From the NCBI RefSeq assembly GCF_000379665.1, contig NZ_KB903367.1, positions 62,001 through 126,000 of the forward strand: a DNA stretch of 64,000 bases, in the 5' to 3' direction. Positions 43,877-52,946 of this stretch are shown here, in pieces. How positions within the stretch are numbered: position 1 is the first letter of the stretch; each line of letters begins with the position of its first letter. This DNA comes from Butyricimonas synergistica DSM 23225 (GTDB taxonomy: Bacteria; Bacteroidota; Bacteroidia; Bacteroidales; Marinifilaceae). The notes under the pieces were generated by a model. The model saw only the letters and a program-made list of their open reading frames with translations, ran no database searches and was not told the DNA's origin. Both the position numbers and the translations under genes were made by a program.

Positions 43877-43884
43877 CAAAGATA
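43877..43884 (-). promoter_or_regulatory. -7 element of the GT2-DUF4922-SpoIID-AmpG operon
   Basis: TATCTTTG on the minus strand matches TAnnTTTG, 25 nt before the start at 43852. Confidence 0.5.
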
Positions 43885-43936
43885 TATTCTTTTTGTAGGA
43901 AATGAAATTTTTTATTCGATTTTGTGTGAAAATTAA

Positions 43937-43944
43937 TATCTTTG
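43937..43944 (+). promoter_or_regulatory. -7 element of the histidine kinase gene
   Basis: TATCTTTG matches TAnnTTTG, 20 nt before the ATG at 43964. It is divergent from the operon promoter about 60 nt away. Confidence 0.5.
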
Positions 43945-43963
43945 TGAGGTTACTAAAAAGAAG

Positions 43964-46267
43964 ATGTTGGACTTTTTCAAATATATATATGGATATTTGA
44001 AGCGTATGTGCTTATTGTTCCTCTTGTTGTGCGTTTACTGGACGGCGGCGGGAGTAATTCTTAAGCCTGATTCCCTCATCCTGATTATCAGTTCATATAA
44101 TCCTGAGACCTCACAAACTTCCCGTAATATATCCGAATTTTTGGACGAGTATAATTCTTTGAGCGGCAAATCGGCTGTCGCGATCGAGAACATGAACTGC
44201 AAAAGTTTCTCCGAAGCCACCTTGTGGAAGTCCCGGATGAAGGATATTTTAGCGAAATACACGGGCAAAAGTTTACCGAAGACAATTGTCCTGCTGGGGC
44301 AGGAGGCTTGGACGTCTTATCTGTCACAAGATTCACTCGTGTCCCACGATATTCCAATTGTCGGGGGAATGGTGAGCCGTAACGCGGTTCTCTTGCCGGA
44401 AGCGGGGACAGATTTGGAAAATTGGGAATCCGAGAGCGTGGATGTCGTTGACGATAGCGTGAAGAAATTCCATATTTTGGGCTTTGCGTACGAGTACGAT
44501 GTAGTGAAGAATGTCAAGTTGGTTTTGGAGTTTTACCCCGAAATGAAGCATATTGCTTTTATTTCCGATAATAGTTATGGCGGTGTTTCCTTGCAGGCTC
44601 TCGTGAAAAAAGAGATGAAAGAAGAATTTCCGGATTTGGATTTGATCTTGTTGGACGGTCGGAAGCATACGGTTTATTCGATGACGGATGAAATTGCTAA
44701 ATTACCGAAAGAAACTGCTATCTTGTTGGGAACTTGGCGCGTGGATAAGAATGACGGCTATTTTATGCGCAATGCCACGTACTCGATGATGATGACGAAC
44801 CCCAGCCTGCCTGCTTTTACGATTACTTCTATTGGTATGGGATATTGGGCAACCGGGGGATATGTACCGGAATACCGGACTGTCGGGAAAGATATAGCCC
44901 GCCTGGTCGTGGGATTGGAGAAACAAACGGATTCTCTGTTGTTGAAAGAAGGGTTACAAATGATCCCTAACGAGTATTGTTTTGATTACGCGAAGTTGAG
45001 AAAAGGGGGCTTCTTGGATAAAGAGGTAACGAAGGGGGCTGTCTTGTATAACAAGAAGCCGTCTTATTTCGAGGAATACAGGTACGAGATCATGGGAGTC
45101 GCTTTCGCCTTTATCGTGCTATTGTTGGGATTCGTGATAGCGATGTATTTTTATCTTCGCACGAAGCGATTTAAGGATGCTTTGGTGGAAGCCCAGAAGG
45201 ATAATACCCTTATTCTGAATAATGTGAACACGGGGATTAAATTTATTAATCCCGATTTCACGGTCAAGTGGCATAATGGAGTGGATTTTGTCGCCTCGAG
45301 TGAAGAGGTACTGGCATCGAAAGGAAAAGTTTGCTACAAGGCTCTAAGGAATCTGGATAAGCCTTGTTCGTATTGTCCGGCGGTACAAGCCATGAAGACT
45401 GGAGAAGTGGCGGAAACGATCGTGAAGCAAGGGAATTATTACGTGTATATATTGGCAAATCCGGTTTTTGATGACGAGAAGAACCTGTTGGGAGTGGTGA
45501 TGCGTTTGGAGGATATGACCAAGCAGAAAAAGGTCGAGATCGAATTGCGTCAGGCGAAGGAAAGGGCGGAAGAATCGGAACGGTTGAAATCCGCTTTCCT
45601 GGCTAACATGAGCCATGAGATCCGTACGCCGTTGAACGCGATTGTCGGTTTCTCCAGTGTGTTGGTTGCGGATGATTATGATGCCGATACCCGTAAGGAA
45701 TTCGTGGAGATCATTCAGAAGAATTCGGATTTGTTGCTTCGATTGATTAATGATATTCTGGATATATCTCGCTTGGAAACGGGACGTTTGAAATTCTCCC
45801 TGGAGGAAACGGAGATAGTTTCGCTTTGTCAAAGCGTGTTGGCGACCACGAGTTACGGGAAACAAGGGGGAGTGGAATACGTGTTTGAATCTCCATGCGA
45901 GCAATATATGTTGAGGACGGATGTCCAACGGTTGCAACAGATTTTGATTAACTTGTTGTCGAATGCCAATAAATTTACTTCAGAAGGAACTATCACGTTG
46001 AGTTTTAACGTGAACGAAGAAGAGAACTGTGTTTATTTCCGGGTAACGGACACGGGAACGGGTATTCCCGAGAGCAAGCAGAAGAAAGTGTTCGAGCGTT
46101 TCGAGAAATTGGACGAATACGTGCAGGGTACGGGATTGGGATTGGCAATCTGCAAGCTGACCATTACCATGATGGGTGGTGATATTTGGGTGGATAAAGA
46201 CTATAAGGGAGGTGCCCGTTTTGTCGTGCGGCATCCTTTGCACGTGACGCTTGTTTCGGAAGAATAA
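43964..46267 (+). CDS. Sensor histidine kinase with periplasmic binding domain and cysteine-bearing PAS
   Basis: A 767-residue inner-membrane kinase. In order: N-terminal hydrophobic anchor (about 12-32); a periplasmic ABC-type substrate-binding (PBP-1 like) domain (about 40-365); a membrane helix (about 375-397, IMGVAFAFIVLLLGFVIAMYF within it); a PAS domain (about 420-520) with C457 and the pair C468/C471 (KPCSYCPAV); HisKA with H551 in MSHEIRTPLNAI; and HATPase with INLLSNANKF, DTGTGIPE and GTGLGLAI. No receiver domain is attached and no response regulator lies next to it, so its partner is elsewhere. Two inputs are likely: a periplasmic ligand, and a redox or metal signal at the PAS cysteines. 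Confidence 0.92.
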   Translation: MLDFFKYIYGYLKRMCLLFLLLCVYWTAAGVILKPDSLILIISSYNPETSQTSRNISEFLDEYNSLSGKSAVAIENMNCKSFSEATLWKSRMKDILAKYTGKSLPKTIVLLGQEAWTSYLSQDSLVSHDIPIVGGMVSRNAVLLPEAGTDLENWESESVDVVDDSVKKFHILGFAYEYDVVKNVKLVLEFYPEMKHIAFISDNSYGGVSLQALVKKEMKEEFPDLDLILLDGRKHTVYSMTDEIAKLPKETAILLGTWRVDKNDGYFMRNATYSMMMTNPSLPAFTITSIGMGYWATGGYVPEYRTVGKDIARLVVGLEKQTDSLLLKEGLQMIPNEYCFDYAKLRKGGFLDKEVTKGAVLYNKKPSYFEEYRYEIMGVAFAFIVLLLGFVIAMYFYLRTKRFKDALVEAQKDNTLILNNVNTGIKFINPDFTVKWHNGVDFVASSEEVLASKGKVCYKALRNLDKPCSYCPAVQAMKTGEVAETIVKQGNYYVYILANPVFDDEKNLLGVVMRLEDMTKQKKVEIELRQAKERAEESERLKSAFLANMSHEIRTPLNAIVGFSSVLVADDYDADTRKEFVEIIQKNSDLLLRLINDILDISRLETGRLKFSLEETEIVSLCQSVLATTSYGKQGGVEYVFESPCEQYMLRTDVQRLQQILINLLSNANKFTSEGTITLSFNVNEEENCVYFRVTDTGTGIPESKQKKVFERFEKLDEYVQGTGLGLAICKLTITMMGGDIWVDKDYKGGARFVVRHPLHVTLVSEE

Positions 46268-46328
46268 AATCAATATGTGTGTGTTGCGAAATCTATACTT
46301 GATTATGGGTTATTTTACCCTATGGGGT

Positions 46329-46372
46329 GACTATTGGCTGACTATTGGCTGACTAATAGGCGACTATTGGGC
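46329..46372. repeat. 11-nt-period repeat array, GACTATTGGCT type
   Basis: GACTATTGGCT, GACTATTGGCT, GACTAATAGGC and GACTATTGGGC run head to tail, the first two identical. It lies in the 221-nt spacer between the convergent histidine kinase and M64 peptidase genes. Confidence 0.7.
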
Positions 46373-46418
46373 GGGTTCGCCCATTTATCGCCTACTGTTT
46401 TGCGAATACATAAAATTA

Positions 46419-46465
46419 TACCTTCAAAAGAACAATTTACACCCAAAAACGTTCTTTTGAAGGTA
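46419..46465 (-). terminator. 15-bp inverted repeat after the M64 peptidase gene
   Basis: TACCTTCAAAAGAAC (46419-46433) pairs perfectly with GTTCTTTTGAAGGTA (46451-46465) around a 17-nt loop, starting 24 nt beyond the peptidase stop codon. The following minus-strand bases are AT-rich (ATAATTTTA) without a clean T run, so termination is likely but not certain. Confidence 0.5.
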
Positions 46466-46488
46466 CGATTTTGATACGATGGCGAATG

Positions 46489-47769
46489 CTATCGGGTATA
46501 GAAATCAATCTGTTTCTTGATGGCTCGGGTACAGACCGGGCAAAATTCGTTGCCGGAGAGGGTGTTCATCAAGCAATCGGGGCGGGGACGATATATTCCT
46601 TTTTCCATGTAGCCGCCACCCTCGTAGACTCCAAGTTTTTTGATGTTGCTGCGGTCGATGGGTGTGGGGATTGGGGTGTCTTTGTCCAGCATATTTTTCC
46701 ATTTCTTGTTGAAATTGACAAGGGTTGTCAAGTTGGGTTCCCAGGGTTCAACTCCTTTGGGATACATATCGTTGTAAGAACTACCGATTTCCACGTATTC
46801 GTCGCCCAAACCGGCAAAAAGATGTCCGAACTCGTGAACGTAAACTTTTGCGGCGTGCAGGTTGCCGTTGATGCTGATCCCGTAGTGGTTGTAGATAGCG
46901 CCTCCGCCGTATTTTTGGGTGTTGGCGATGATGTAAATGAAGTCGTAAGGAACGTTGCCGGCAAGGTCACGAAGGCTTTTGTGATCATAGGTCATGATGT
47001 AACGTTCGGAATCAAACGTGTAGAATGATGAATTTAAGATGGTGTTCTTCCAGATGTATTCACCGGGAATATCCACGCCGGATTCACGAGAAGGGGCGAG
47101 TACGGCACGGATGTTAAAGCGATTACGATTTTCCTTGTAAGGGGAAAGACTGAATAAGCCTTCTGCGAAAAGTTGACAATCAGCTTTGAACTTTTCCATT
47201 TCATCGGCGGTATATCCTTCCGGAAGAAGAACAATGTCTACTTTATGGGCGGAATTGCCGGTATAGAGAACCTCGAACGAGGGATATTGTAAACGGCGGT
47301 CTTTTTTGATAAAGTAACTGTCAATATCCACGTTGTACTCGAATTTCTTCACGAATTTTCCTTTTTTATTGCGGCTGCAAATTTCAATACGGACATCATT
47401 CTTGGGGAAGGGCATCACGACCGTTTCGGAACAGTAGCGACGGGTGGTTTTTGCCTCATCCGTGGTCTGCCATTCGCCGAACAAAGTACAATAGCCACGG
47501 GAGTAAATAAGTTGATTACTTGCTGCATCGTACACGTTCAGGTAGTAATTCCCGTAGAACATGGTGTCTATCAGATTTGTTTTAGAGCCTCCCCAGTAGG
47601 GTTCTTCAATAAGTTCTTCAAAATAAATTTCTTCGCTTTGATTGTCCCCGCAATGGGCGTAATCCATACGTAAGGTCTTGTTGTGGAAATACTTGTCGAA
47701 CTGTGCCCACGAGATGTTGGCTTGTAAAAGCAGCATTATGCCGGCGATAAGAGTTATTCCTTGTTTCAT
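46489..47769 (-). CDS. Secreted M64 family metallopeptidase
   Basis: A 426-residue protein with a signal peptide (1-22, ending SWAQ). A beta-rich N-terminal domain (about 25-160) is followed by the M64 peptidase domain: LPEGYTADEMEKFK at about 190 and the zinc motif HEFGHLFAGLGDEY with H312, E313, H316 and D322. It ends with MNTLSGNEFCPVCTRAIKKQ. The family is typified by a bacterial IgA peptidase, but gut Bacteroidota encode many copies, and specificity cannot be read here. It should act in the periplasm or at the surface. Monocistronic, with its own -7 element (TATCTTTG, 47809-47802) squeezed between it and murF-alr. Confidence 0.9.
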   Translation of the reverse strand: MKQGITLIAGIMLLLQANISWAQFDKYFHNKTLRMDYAHCGDNQSEEIYFEELIEEPYWGGSKTNLIDTMFYGNYYLNVYDAASNQLIYSRGYCTLFGEWQTTDEAKTTRRYCSETVVMPFPKNDVRIEICSRNKKGKFVKKFEYNVDIDSYFIKKDRRLQYPSFEVLYTGNSAHKVDIVLLPEGYTADEMEKFKADCQLFAEGLFSLSPYKENRNRFNIRAVLAPSRESGVDIPGEYIWKNTILNSSFYTFDSERYIMTYDHKSLRDLAGNVPYDFIYIIANTQKYGGGAIYNHYGISINGNLHAAKVYVHEFGHLFAGLGDEYVEIGSSYNDMYPKGVEPWEPNLTTLVNFNKKWKNMLDKDTPIPTPIDRSNIKKLGVYEGGGYMEKGIYRPRPDCLMNTLSGNEFCPVCTRAIKKQIDFYTR

Positions 47770-47801
47770 AGATTTGTTATATTATTAATATAGATTTTGT
47801 G

Positions 47802-47809
47802 CAAAGATA
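47802..47809 (-). promoter_or_regulatory. -7 element of the M64 peptidase gene
   Basis: TATCTTTG on the minus strand matches TAnnTTTG, 33 nt before the start at 47769. Confidence 0.5.
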
Positions 47810-47817
47810 GTTTTTAT

Positions 47818-50250
47818 TTATTCCTTGTAATACACCCGTTTTACGCGAAACGATATGCCCGTGAGTACCTCGTAAGGGATTGTGCCTAATTTCTCTGCGA
47901 CTTCCGTCACGGGAATATGCTTCCCGAAGATCTCGACTTCATCCCCGATGGAGGCATCCGTGTCCGTGACGTCAATCATGCAGGTATCCATGCAGATGTT
48001 ACCGATAATCGGGACCCGCTTGCCTTTCACGTGTACTTCCCCGGTTCGATTGCTCAGGTGGCGGTTTAACCCGTCGGCGTACCCTACCGGGATCACTGCG
48101 ATACGGGAGGGACGGGTAGTATAGCTTTTGCGCCCGTATCCAATGGATTGTCCTTCTGGAACATCGCGTATGGACGAAATGTAAGTTTTGAAACTACTTA
48201 CAGGCTGCAAGTCTGCATGGGTGGCACTGATGCCGTGTAGCCCGATTCCCAGGCGTACCATGTCGAAGTGATACTGGGGGAAACGTTCAATCCCGGCTGA
48301 GTTCAGTATATGGCGCCAGATTTTATAATCGAATCGGGCTTGAATGCGTTCGGTCATGCGCTCGAACAGGTGGATTTGTCCCAGGGTAAATTCGTCATGC
48401 ACGGCTTCGTCACTTCCAGCTAAGTGTGAGAACATGGAACGGATGAAAACGGAACGTTCCGAATCGAAGAATTCGAGCAATCGAGAGATGTCTTGTTCGT
48501 CAAAACCGGAACGGTTCATCCCGGTATTCAGTTTTATATGTACCGGAAAACGCTTGATACCGTGTTTTTGCAACGCTTGATTAAAATCCTCCAGGATATC
48601 GAGGGCGTAAATCTCTGGTTCGAGATTGAACATGATCATGTTGTCAAATGCTTCCCGTTCCGGGTTCATCACGGCAATGGGGATGGTGATTCCCGCGGCA
48701 CGCAGTTCTATTCCCTCGTCGGCAAATGCCACCATAAGGTAATCCACCCGGTGGTATTGCAGCAGAGAGGCGATTTCCCGGGAACCACTTCCGTAGGAAA
48801 AGGCTTTTACCATCACGGCAATGTGGGCATCGGTTAAGGATCGGAAATGATTCAGGTTGTGTACCATGGCGTCTAGGTCGACTTCCAGTATCGTACCGTG
48901 TGATTGTTTTTGCAGGAATCCGGCGATAAATTCAAATTGAAATACCCGAGCTCCCTTGATTAATATCACTTGATCCCGGAAATTCTCCCGTTCTTCCTGC
49001 CTTAGAAAATGTTCCGTGTCCTCGTAGAAACGGGAATTAGGGGCAAAGTCATAACGATGGTCACTCAAGTGCTTCCCAATCCCGATAAACAGCATAACAT
49101 TCGTTTGCCGGAGCATCTCGGCAATGGCGGGATACAGGTCTTCACTGCCTTTGCCGGAGTCCATAAAATCGGAAAGGATGACTACCCGTTCTTTTGAGGC
49201 ATCTTGTGTCGCCAGCATATTCAATGCCAGTTGGAACGAGGAAGGGTCTGAATTGTAATAGTCGTTCACGAGGGTGCAATTGTTGATTCCCTCCTTGATT
49301 TCCAGTCGCATGGCAATAGCGGAGAGTTGCTCCACTCGGGAGGTGATGACTTCCGGGGAATACTTTTTTAGTAATAAGACGCATACGGCGTTCATGCAAT
49401 TCTCGAAAGATGCGATGTCCGGGAAGGGAATGTCGAGAATAAAAGTTGTTCCTTTGTGGGAGATTTTTATTTCCCGGTGGTCATGGGCTATATTTACCGT
49501 TCGCACCTGTACATCTGCCTCTGTTTCTTCTCCCCAGGTGAAGAAGGTGGTTTTGGCGGGCACTCGCGAGCGGATGAATTGCAGGGCTTTTCCCGCTTGT
49601 CCGATGACCCATTGGCAACGGGTGAACAAAAGGGCTTTTTCTGCCAGTTTTTCTTCCCGAGAGGTGAAGTTCTCGTCATGCGCATCGCCTAGATGCGTGA
49701 AGATGCCGATGTCCGGACGGATCATTTGTTCCAGGCGTTGCATTTCTCCTTTTTTGGATATACCCGCCTCGATGATAGCGATTTCGGCTTTGGTATCGAT
49801 ACCCAACAATGATAATGGAACCCCGACTTGCGAGTTGTAACTCCGGGGACTGCGGTACACGGCATGGTCGTTTGCCAATAATTGATAGAGCCATTCTTTC
49901 ACGACAGTTTTACCGTTGCTTCCCGTGATACCGATGACTTCCACCTTCGACTGCTGGCGGTGGTAGGCTGCCAGTTGTTGTAAGGCTGCCAGGACATTCT
50001 CCACGATAATCAGGTTTGCCTCAGGGAGATGCTCAAATTCTTTTCTATTTTCACTGATAACGAATGCTCTCACCCCTTCGGAGTAAAGCGTTTGTATATA
50101 ATCGTGGGCGTTGTGGTTACTTCCTGTCAAGGCGAAAAATAACGTGTGTTCCGGGGCGACAACAGAACGGCTGTCAAGGCTGTATTCCGTGATTTCGACC
50201 GGAATGCCTTGTCGTAACTTCCCCTGTATGATGTTGGCAATCTCTTTCAT
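47818..50250 (-). CDS. Bifunctional MurF ligase / alanine racemase
   Basis: An 810-residue cytosolic fusion. Residues 1 to about 450 are MurF, which adds D-Ala-D-Ala to UDP-MurNAc-tripeptide: Mur ligase P-loop GITGSNGKTVVKEWL and YNSDPSSFQLALNML. Residues about 455-810 are a PLP alanine racemase: the lysine in VMVKAFSYGSGS, and RLGIGLHGI and IPVGYADGLNR, with ICMDTCMIDVT near the end. This fusion is a known Bacteroidota feature and couples D-Ala supply to its use, together with ddl in this window. The racemase half has VKAFSYG where many have VKADAYG. An RNA leader of about 66 nt with an inverted repeat precedes it. Confidence 0.94.
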   Translation of the reverse strand: MKEIANIIQGKLRQGIPVEITEYSLDSRSVVAPEHTLFFALTGSNHNAHDYIQTLYSEGVRAFVISENRKEFEHLPEANLIIVENVLAALQQLAAYHRQQSKVEVIGITGSNGKTVVKEWLYQLLANDHAVYRSPRSYNSQVGVPLSLLGIDTKAEIAIIEAGISKKGEMQRLEQMIRPDIGIFTHLGDAHDENFTSREEKLAEKALLFTRCQWVIGQAGKALQFIRSRVPAKTTFFTWGEETEADVQVRTVNIAHDHREIKISHKGTTFILDIPFPDIASFENCMNAVCVLLLKKYSPEVITSRVEQLSAIAMRLEIKEGINNCTLVNDYYNSDPSSFQLALNMLATQDASKERVVILSDFMDSGKGSEDLYPAIAEMLRQTNVMLFIGIGKHLSDHRYDFAPNSRFYEDTEHFLRQEERENFRDQVILIKGARVFQFEFIAGFLQKQSHGTILEVDLDAMVHNLNHFRSLTDAHIAVMVKAFSYGSGSREIASLLQYHRVDYLMVAFADEGIELRAAGITIPIAVMNPEREAFDNMIMFNLEPEIYALDILEDFNQALQKHGIKRFPVHIKLNTGMNRSGFDEQDISRLLEFFDSERSVFIRSMFSHLAGSDEAVHDEFTLGQIHLFERMTERIQARFDYKIWRHILNSAGIERFPQYHFDMVRLGIGLHGISATHADLQPVSSFKTYISSIRDVPEGQSIGYGRKSYTTRPSRIAVIPVGYADGLNRHLSNRTGEVHVKGKRVPIIGNICMDTCMIDVTDTDASIGDEVEIFGKHIPVTEVAEKLGTIPYEVLTGISFRVKRVYYKE

Positions 50251-50267
50251 AATTTAGAAAATTGAGA

Positions 50268-50304
50268 ATTGGAAATTGAAAATGAGGGTTTTGCAATTTC
50301 CAAT
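50268..50304 (-). repeat. 11-bp inverted repeat in the murF-alr leader
   Basis: ATTGGAAATTG (50268-50278) and CAATTTCCAAT (50294-50304) are perfect inverted copies with a 15-nt loop. They lie between the -7 element and the start codon, so the RNA leader can fold. The sequence is related to the ATTTTCA/TTGAAAA heptads. Confidence 0.55.
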
Positions 50305-50323
50305 GGTTTTGTTTATCGTGAAA

Positions 50324-50331
50324 CAAAGCTA
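50324..50331 (-). promoter_or_regulatory. murF-alr -7 element
   Basis: TAGCTTTG on the minus strand matches TAnnTTTG, 73 nt before the start codon. Confidence 0.5.
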
Positions 50332-50578
50332 CGGATTTTAGAAGTTAGATTATCTATTTTAGAATGGAAAATTTCGAGGGATTGTGATTTGCATACAGGT
50401 GAATCGGATATGTATCTTCGTGTGTTCCCGTGGAAATACTTGAGTAATCTTCGAGTATTAAGGGGTTATTGTTGGGTGGAGTCGGCTTTGTTTCTCTTTT
50501 TTCAGATCGGTGCACGGGGAGTTATTGATTATTATGGGAGTTTCTCAGAGTAATATCCAGGGAATTTCTCTTGAAAAC

Positions 50579-52048
50579 CTAGAGCAGTGGGGCGAAGAGG
50601 CGGGCGAGGGATTCCCGGATTTTGTCTCTCTTTGGGCGGAATTTCCACCGGTGGAGGGTGACTTCGGAGCTTTCTTTGAGGTCGTTCAGGAAGTCTTCTC
50701 CCAGTTTGCGGCTGACGTTGCGATCATAAAGGATGAGGTTAACTTCGAAATTCTGCTCGAAGCTGCGGATGTCCATGTTGGCGGTTCCCACGGTGGATAC
50801 CAGACCATCCATGACGATCACTTTGCTGTGGTTGAATCCTTTGCGATATTGGAATACCCGAACACCTGCTTCTAGCAGTTCTTCAATATAGGAACGGGTG
50901 CACCAGTACGTTAGCAGGGAGTCCGATTTGTAGGGGATCATGATGCGGACGTCCACGCCACTCATGGCGGCGGTTTTCAGCGAGTTGATGGTGGTTTCTC
51001 CCGGCATGAAATAAGGCGTAGAGATAAAAACGTATTTCTTTGCCATGTTGATAAGCGTGAAATAAGCTTGTTGTATGGATGTCCAATCGCTGTCAGGACC
51101 GGATGCCACGGTCTGGATAACTACGTTGCCGTCGGCTTTCTTGTTCGGGAGGTATTCGGTTTTGTCCAGTAATAGTTCCTGGCGGACAAAGTACCAGTCG
51201 ATCAGGAACACAACTTGCAGTGAGGTAACTGCTTCTCCTCTTACCTTTAGATGGGTGTCGCGCCAGATGCCGATGCCGGGTAGCCCGTATAAATACCGGT
51301 CGGCGAAGTTCAGACCGCCGATGAATCCGGTGTCCCCGTCGATAACGATGATTTTGCGGTGGTTGCGATAGTTTGCCTTGTTCGTGAACACGGGAAAACG
51401 AACAGGTAGAAACGGGTAGACTTGGATTCCTGCTTCCCGCATTTCACGAATATAGCTTTTGGGTAGTTTCCATGATCCCACGTCATCAAAGATTACCCGG
51501 ACTTCCACGCCTTCTTTCGCTTTGGTAATTAACAGGCTTTTCAGTTTCTCTCCTAGTTCTCCTTTGTCTATGATATAGTATTCGAGGTGAATGTATTTTT
51601 TTGCCTTGGCGATTGCCTTGAAAATAGAACCGAAAGTTTCTTCCCCGTTGTTCAGTACTTCTGCCGTGTTGTTGCGGGAAAGAAGGGCTTTGCTATTGTT
51701 GAGAAGGAGTGTCATTAAAGGTTTCACCGCTTCCATGTCGCTTTTTTTCAATAATTCGGCTTTTTGGATACGCTGTTTTTGGTCTTCACTCATGTACTGA
51801 AGCCATTTGAAGTCGCCCAATCCTTTCATGGAGAACATCTTGACTTTACGGTAGTTCATGCCGAAATAAATATAGAACAGTAACCCGATACCCGGCAAGA
51901 GAACGAGAACAAGTATCCATGCGAGAGTACGTACCGGATTCCTGTTTTCCAGTATGATCGTGTAGATAATTACCAAAATGGTGATTACATACAAAACGGT
52001 TACAACATCTATCGTAATATTCGTCCAGTTCACGAAATTAATTTTCAA
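50579..52048 (-). CDS. cls: Cardiolipin synthase
   Basis: An enzyme of about 489 residues of the phospholipase D family that makes cardiolipin from phosphatidylglycerol at the inner membrane. Two N-terminal membrane helices (about 12-32 and 40-60) are followed by two HKD sites: HRKIIVIDGDTGFIGG (about 233) and HSKVIVMDGLVSTVGT (about 410). The start is uncertain: the TTG at 52048 lies inside the four-copy ATTTTCA array, and a GTG at 52033, just past it, may be the true start. Either way the N-terminal codons abut repeat DNA. It is divergent from prmC. Confidence 0.92.
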   Translation of the reverse strand: MKINFVNWTNITIDVVTVLYVITILVIIYTIILENRNPVRTLAWILVLVLLPGIGLLFYIYFGMNYRKVKMFSMKGLGDFKWLQYMSEDQKQRIQKAELLKKSDMEAVKPLMTLLLNNSKALLSRNNTAEVLNNGEETFGSIFKAIAKAKKYIHLEYYIIDKGELGEKLKSLLITKAKEGVEVRVIFDDVGSWKLPKSYIREMREAGIQVYPFLPVRFPVFTNKANYRNHRKIIVIDGDTGFIGGLNFADRYLYGLPGIGIWRDTHLKVRGEAVTSLQVVFLIDWYFVRQELLLDKTEYLPNKKADGNVVIQTVASGPDSDWTSIQQAYFTLINMAKKYVFISTPYFMPGETTINSLKTAAMSGVDVRIMIPYKSDSLLTYWCTRSYIEELLEAGVRVFQYRKGFNHSKVIVMDGLVSTVGTANMDIRSFEQNFEVNLILYDRNVSRKLGEDFLNDLKESSEVTLHRWKFRPKRDKIRESLARLFAPLL

Positions 52049-52071
52049 TTTTCAATTTTCAATTTTCAATT
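52041..52071. repeat. Four perfect ATTTTCA heptads between cls and prmC
   Basis: ATTTTCA is repeated four times without change and followed by ATT. The same four-copy array occurs at 62333-62363 before thyA. It overlaps the proposed cls start on the minus strand. Confidence 0.85.
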
Positions 52072-52077
52072 AAACCG

Positions 52078-52085
52078 TATCTTTG
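52078..52085 (+). promoter_or_regulatory. prmC -7 element
   Basis: TATCTTTG matches TAnnTTTG but ends only 4 nt before the ATG at 52090, so the RNA would begin at or inside the start codon. Confidence 0.5.
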
Positions 52086-52089
52086 TTTT

Positions 52090-52944
52090 ATGAATACAAT
52101 GTTCGGTTTACAGCAATACGCATTACAGGAGCTAAAAGATACCTACAATGAGCATGAAATTAAATATTTGTGTTCACATCTTTTTTGTAAGATGTTGCAT
52201 TGTACAAATATAGAAATACATCTTAAAAAACACGAATTATTGGACGAAAGGTTTGTAGATAATTTTGTCGAGGTGGTGGCAGAACTGAAAAAGGACCGAC
52301 CGGTGCAGTACGTGTTAGGAGAAACTGAATTTTTAGGTGTTGATTTTCACTTGAATAGCGATACTTTGATTCCTCGTCCCGAAACGGAAGAGTTGGTGAT
52401 GTGGGTGGCGGAAAGCGGATTGAAAGCGGGAGAGCGGGTGTTGGATGTGGGAACCGGGAGCGGGTGTATTATCGTGGCTTTGGGGAAGATGGTGCCCGGA
52501 TTGGAGTTGCACGGGGTGGACGTTTCACCGGAAGCTCTTCGCCAGGCAGGGGAGAATGCCCGGTCGAACGGGGTAGAGGTGAACTTTCTCGAGCGGGATA
52601 TTTTGTATCACGAGAGATGGGATTGGTCGGATTTTGACGTGATTGTCAGCAATCCTCCTTACGTGCGGGAGTCGGAAAAAGCATTGATGCACGAACGGGT
52701 GCTGGGATACGAGCCGCATCGGGCTCTTTTCGTGACGGATGAAGACCCGTTGGTATTCTATCGTGTAATCGCTGAGTTCGGGCGTTTGCACTTGAAGCCC
52801 GGGGGACTTTTGTTTTTCGAGATTAACGAGGCTTTCGGGCGAGAGATGGTGGAGTTGTTGGAGGGAATGGGCTATTGGGAGGTGGAGTTACGAAAGGATA
52901 TTCACGAGAGGGATAGAATGGTAAAGGCGAAATGGATTCAGTGA
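52090..52944 (+). CDS. prmC: Release factor glutamine methyltransferase PrmC
   Basis: A 284-residue SAM methyltransferase that methylates the GGQ glutamine of release factors. Seen: the N-terminal helical domain; PRPETEELVMW; the SAM motif LDVGTGSGCIIVAL; and the catalytic NPPY in VSNPPYVRESE. The family usually begins a few residues before the LQQYALQEL helix, so either ATG 52090 or ATG 52099 would do. The nearby -7 element makes the second, or leaderless translation from the first, plausible. recX follows 30 nt downstream. Confidence 0.93.
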   Translation: MNTMFGLQQYALQELKDTYNEHEIKYLCSHLFCKMLHCTNIEIHLKKHELLDERFVDNFVEVVAELKKDRPVQYVLGETEFLGVDFHLNSDTLIPRPETEELVMWVAESGLKAGERVLDVGTGSGCIIVALGKMVPGLELHGVDVSPEALRQAGENARSNGVEVNFLERDILYHERWDWSDFDVIVSNPPYVRESEKALMHERVLGYEPHRALFVTDEDPLVFYRVIAEFGRLHLKPGGLLFFEINEAFGREMVELLEGMGYWEVELRKDIHERDRMVKAKWIQ

Positions 52945-52946
52945 TG

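Larger units (their letters stand above)
50251..50578. other. Spacer between murF-alr and cls: promoter and leader only
   Basis: This 328-nt stretch holds the murF-alr promoter and leader at its low-coordinate end. The rest, toward the cls stop codon, has no coding frame or repeat that I can support. Confidence 0.6.
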
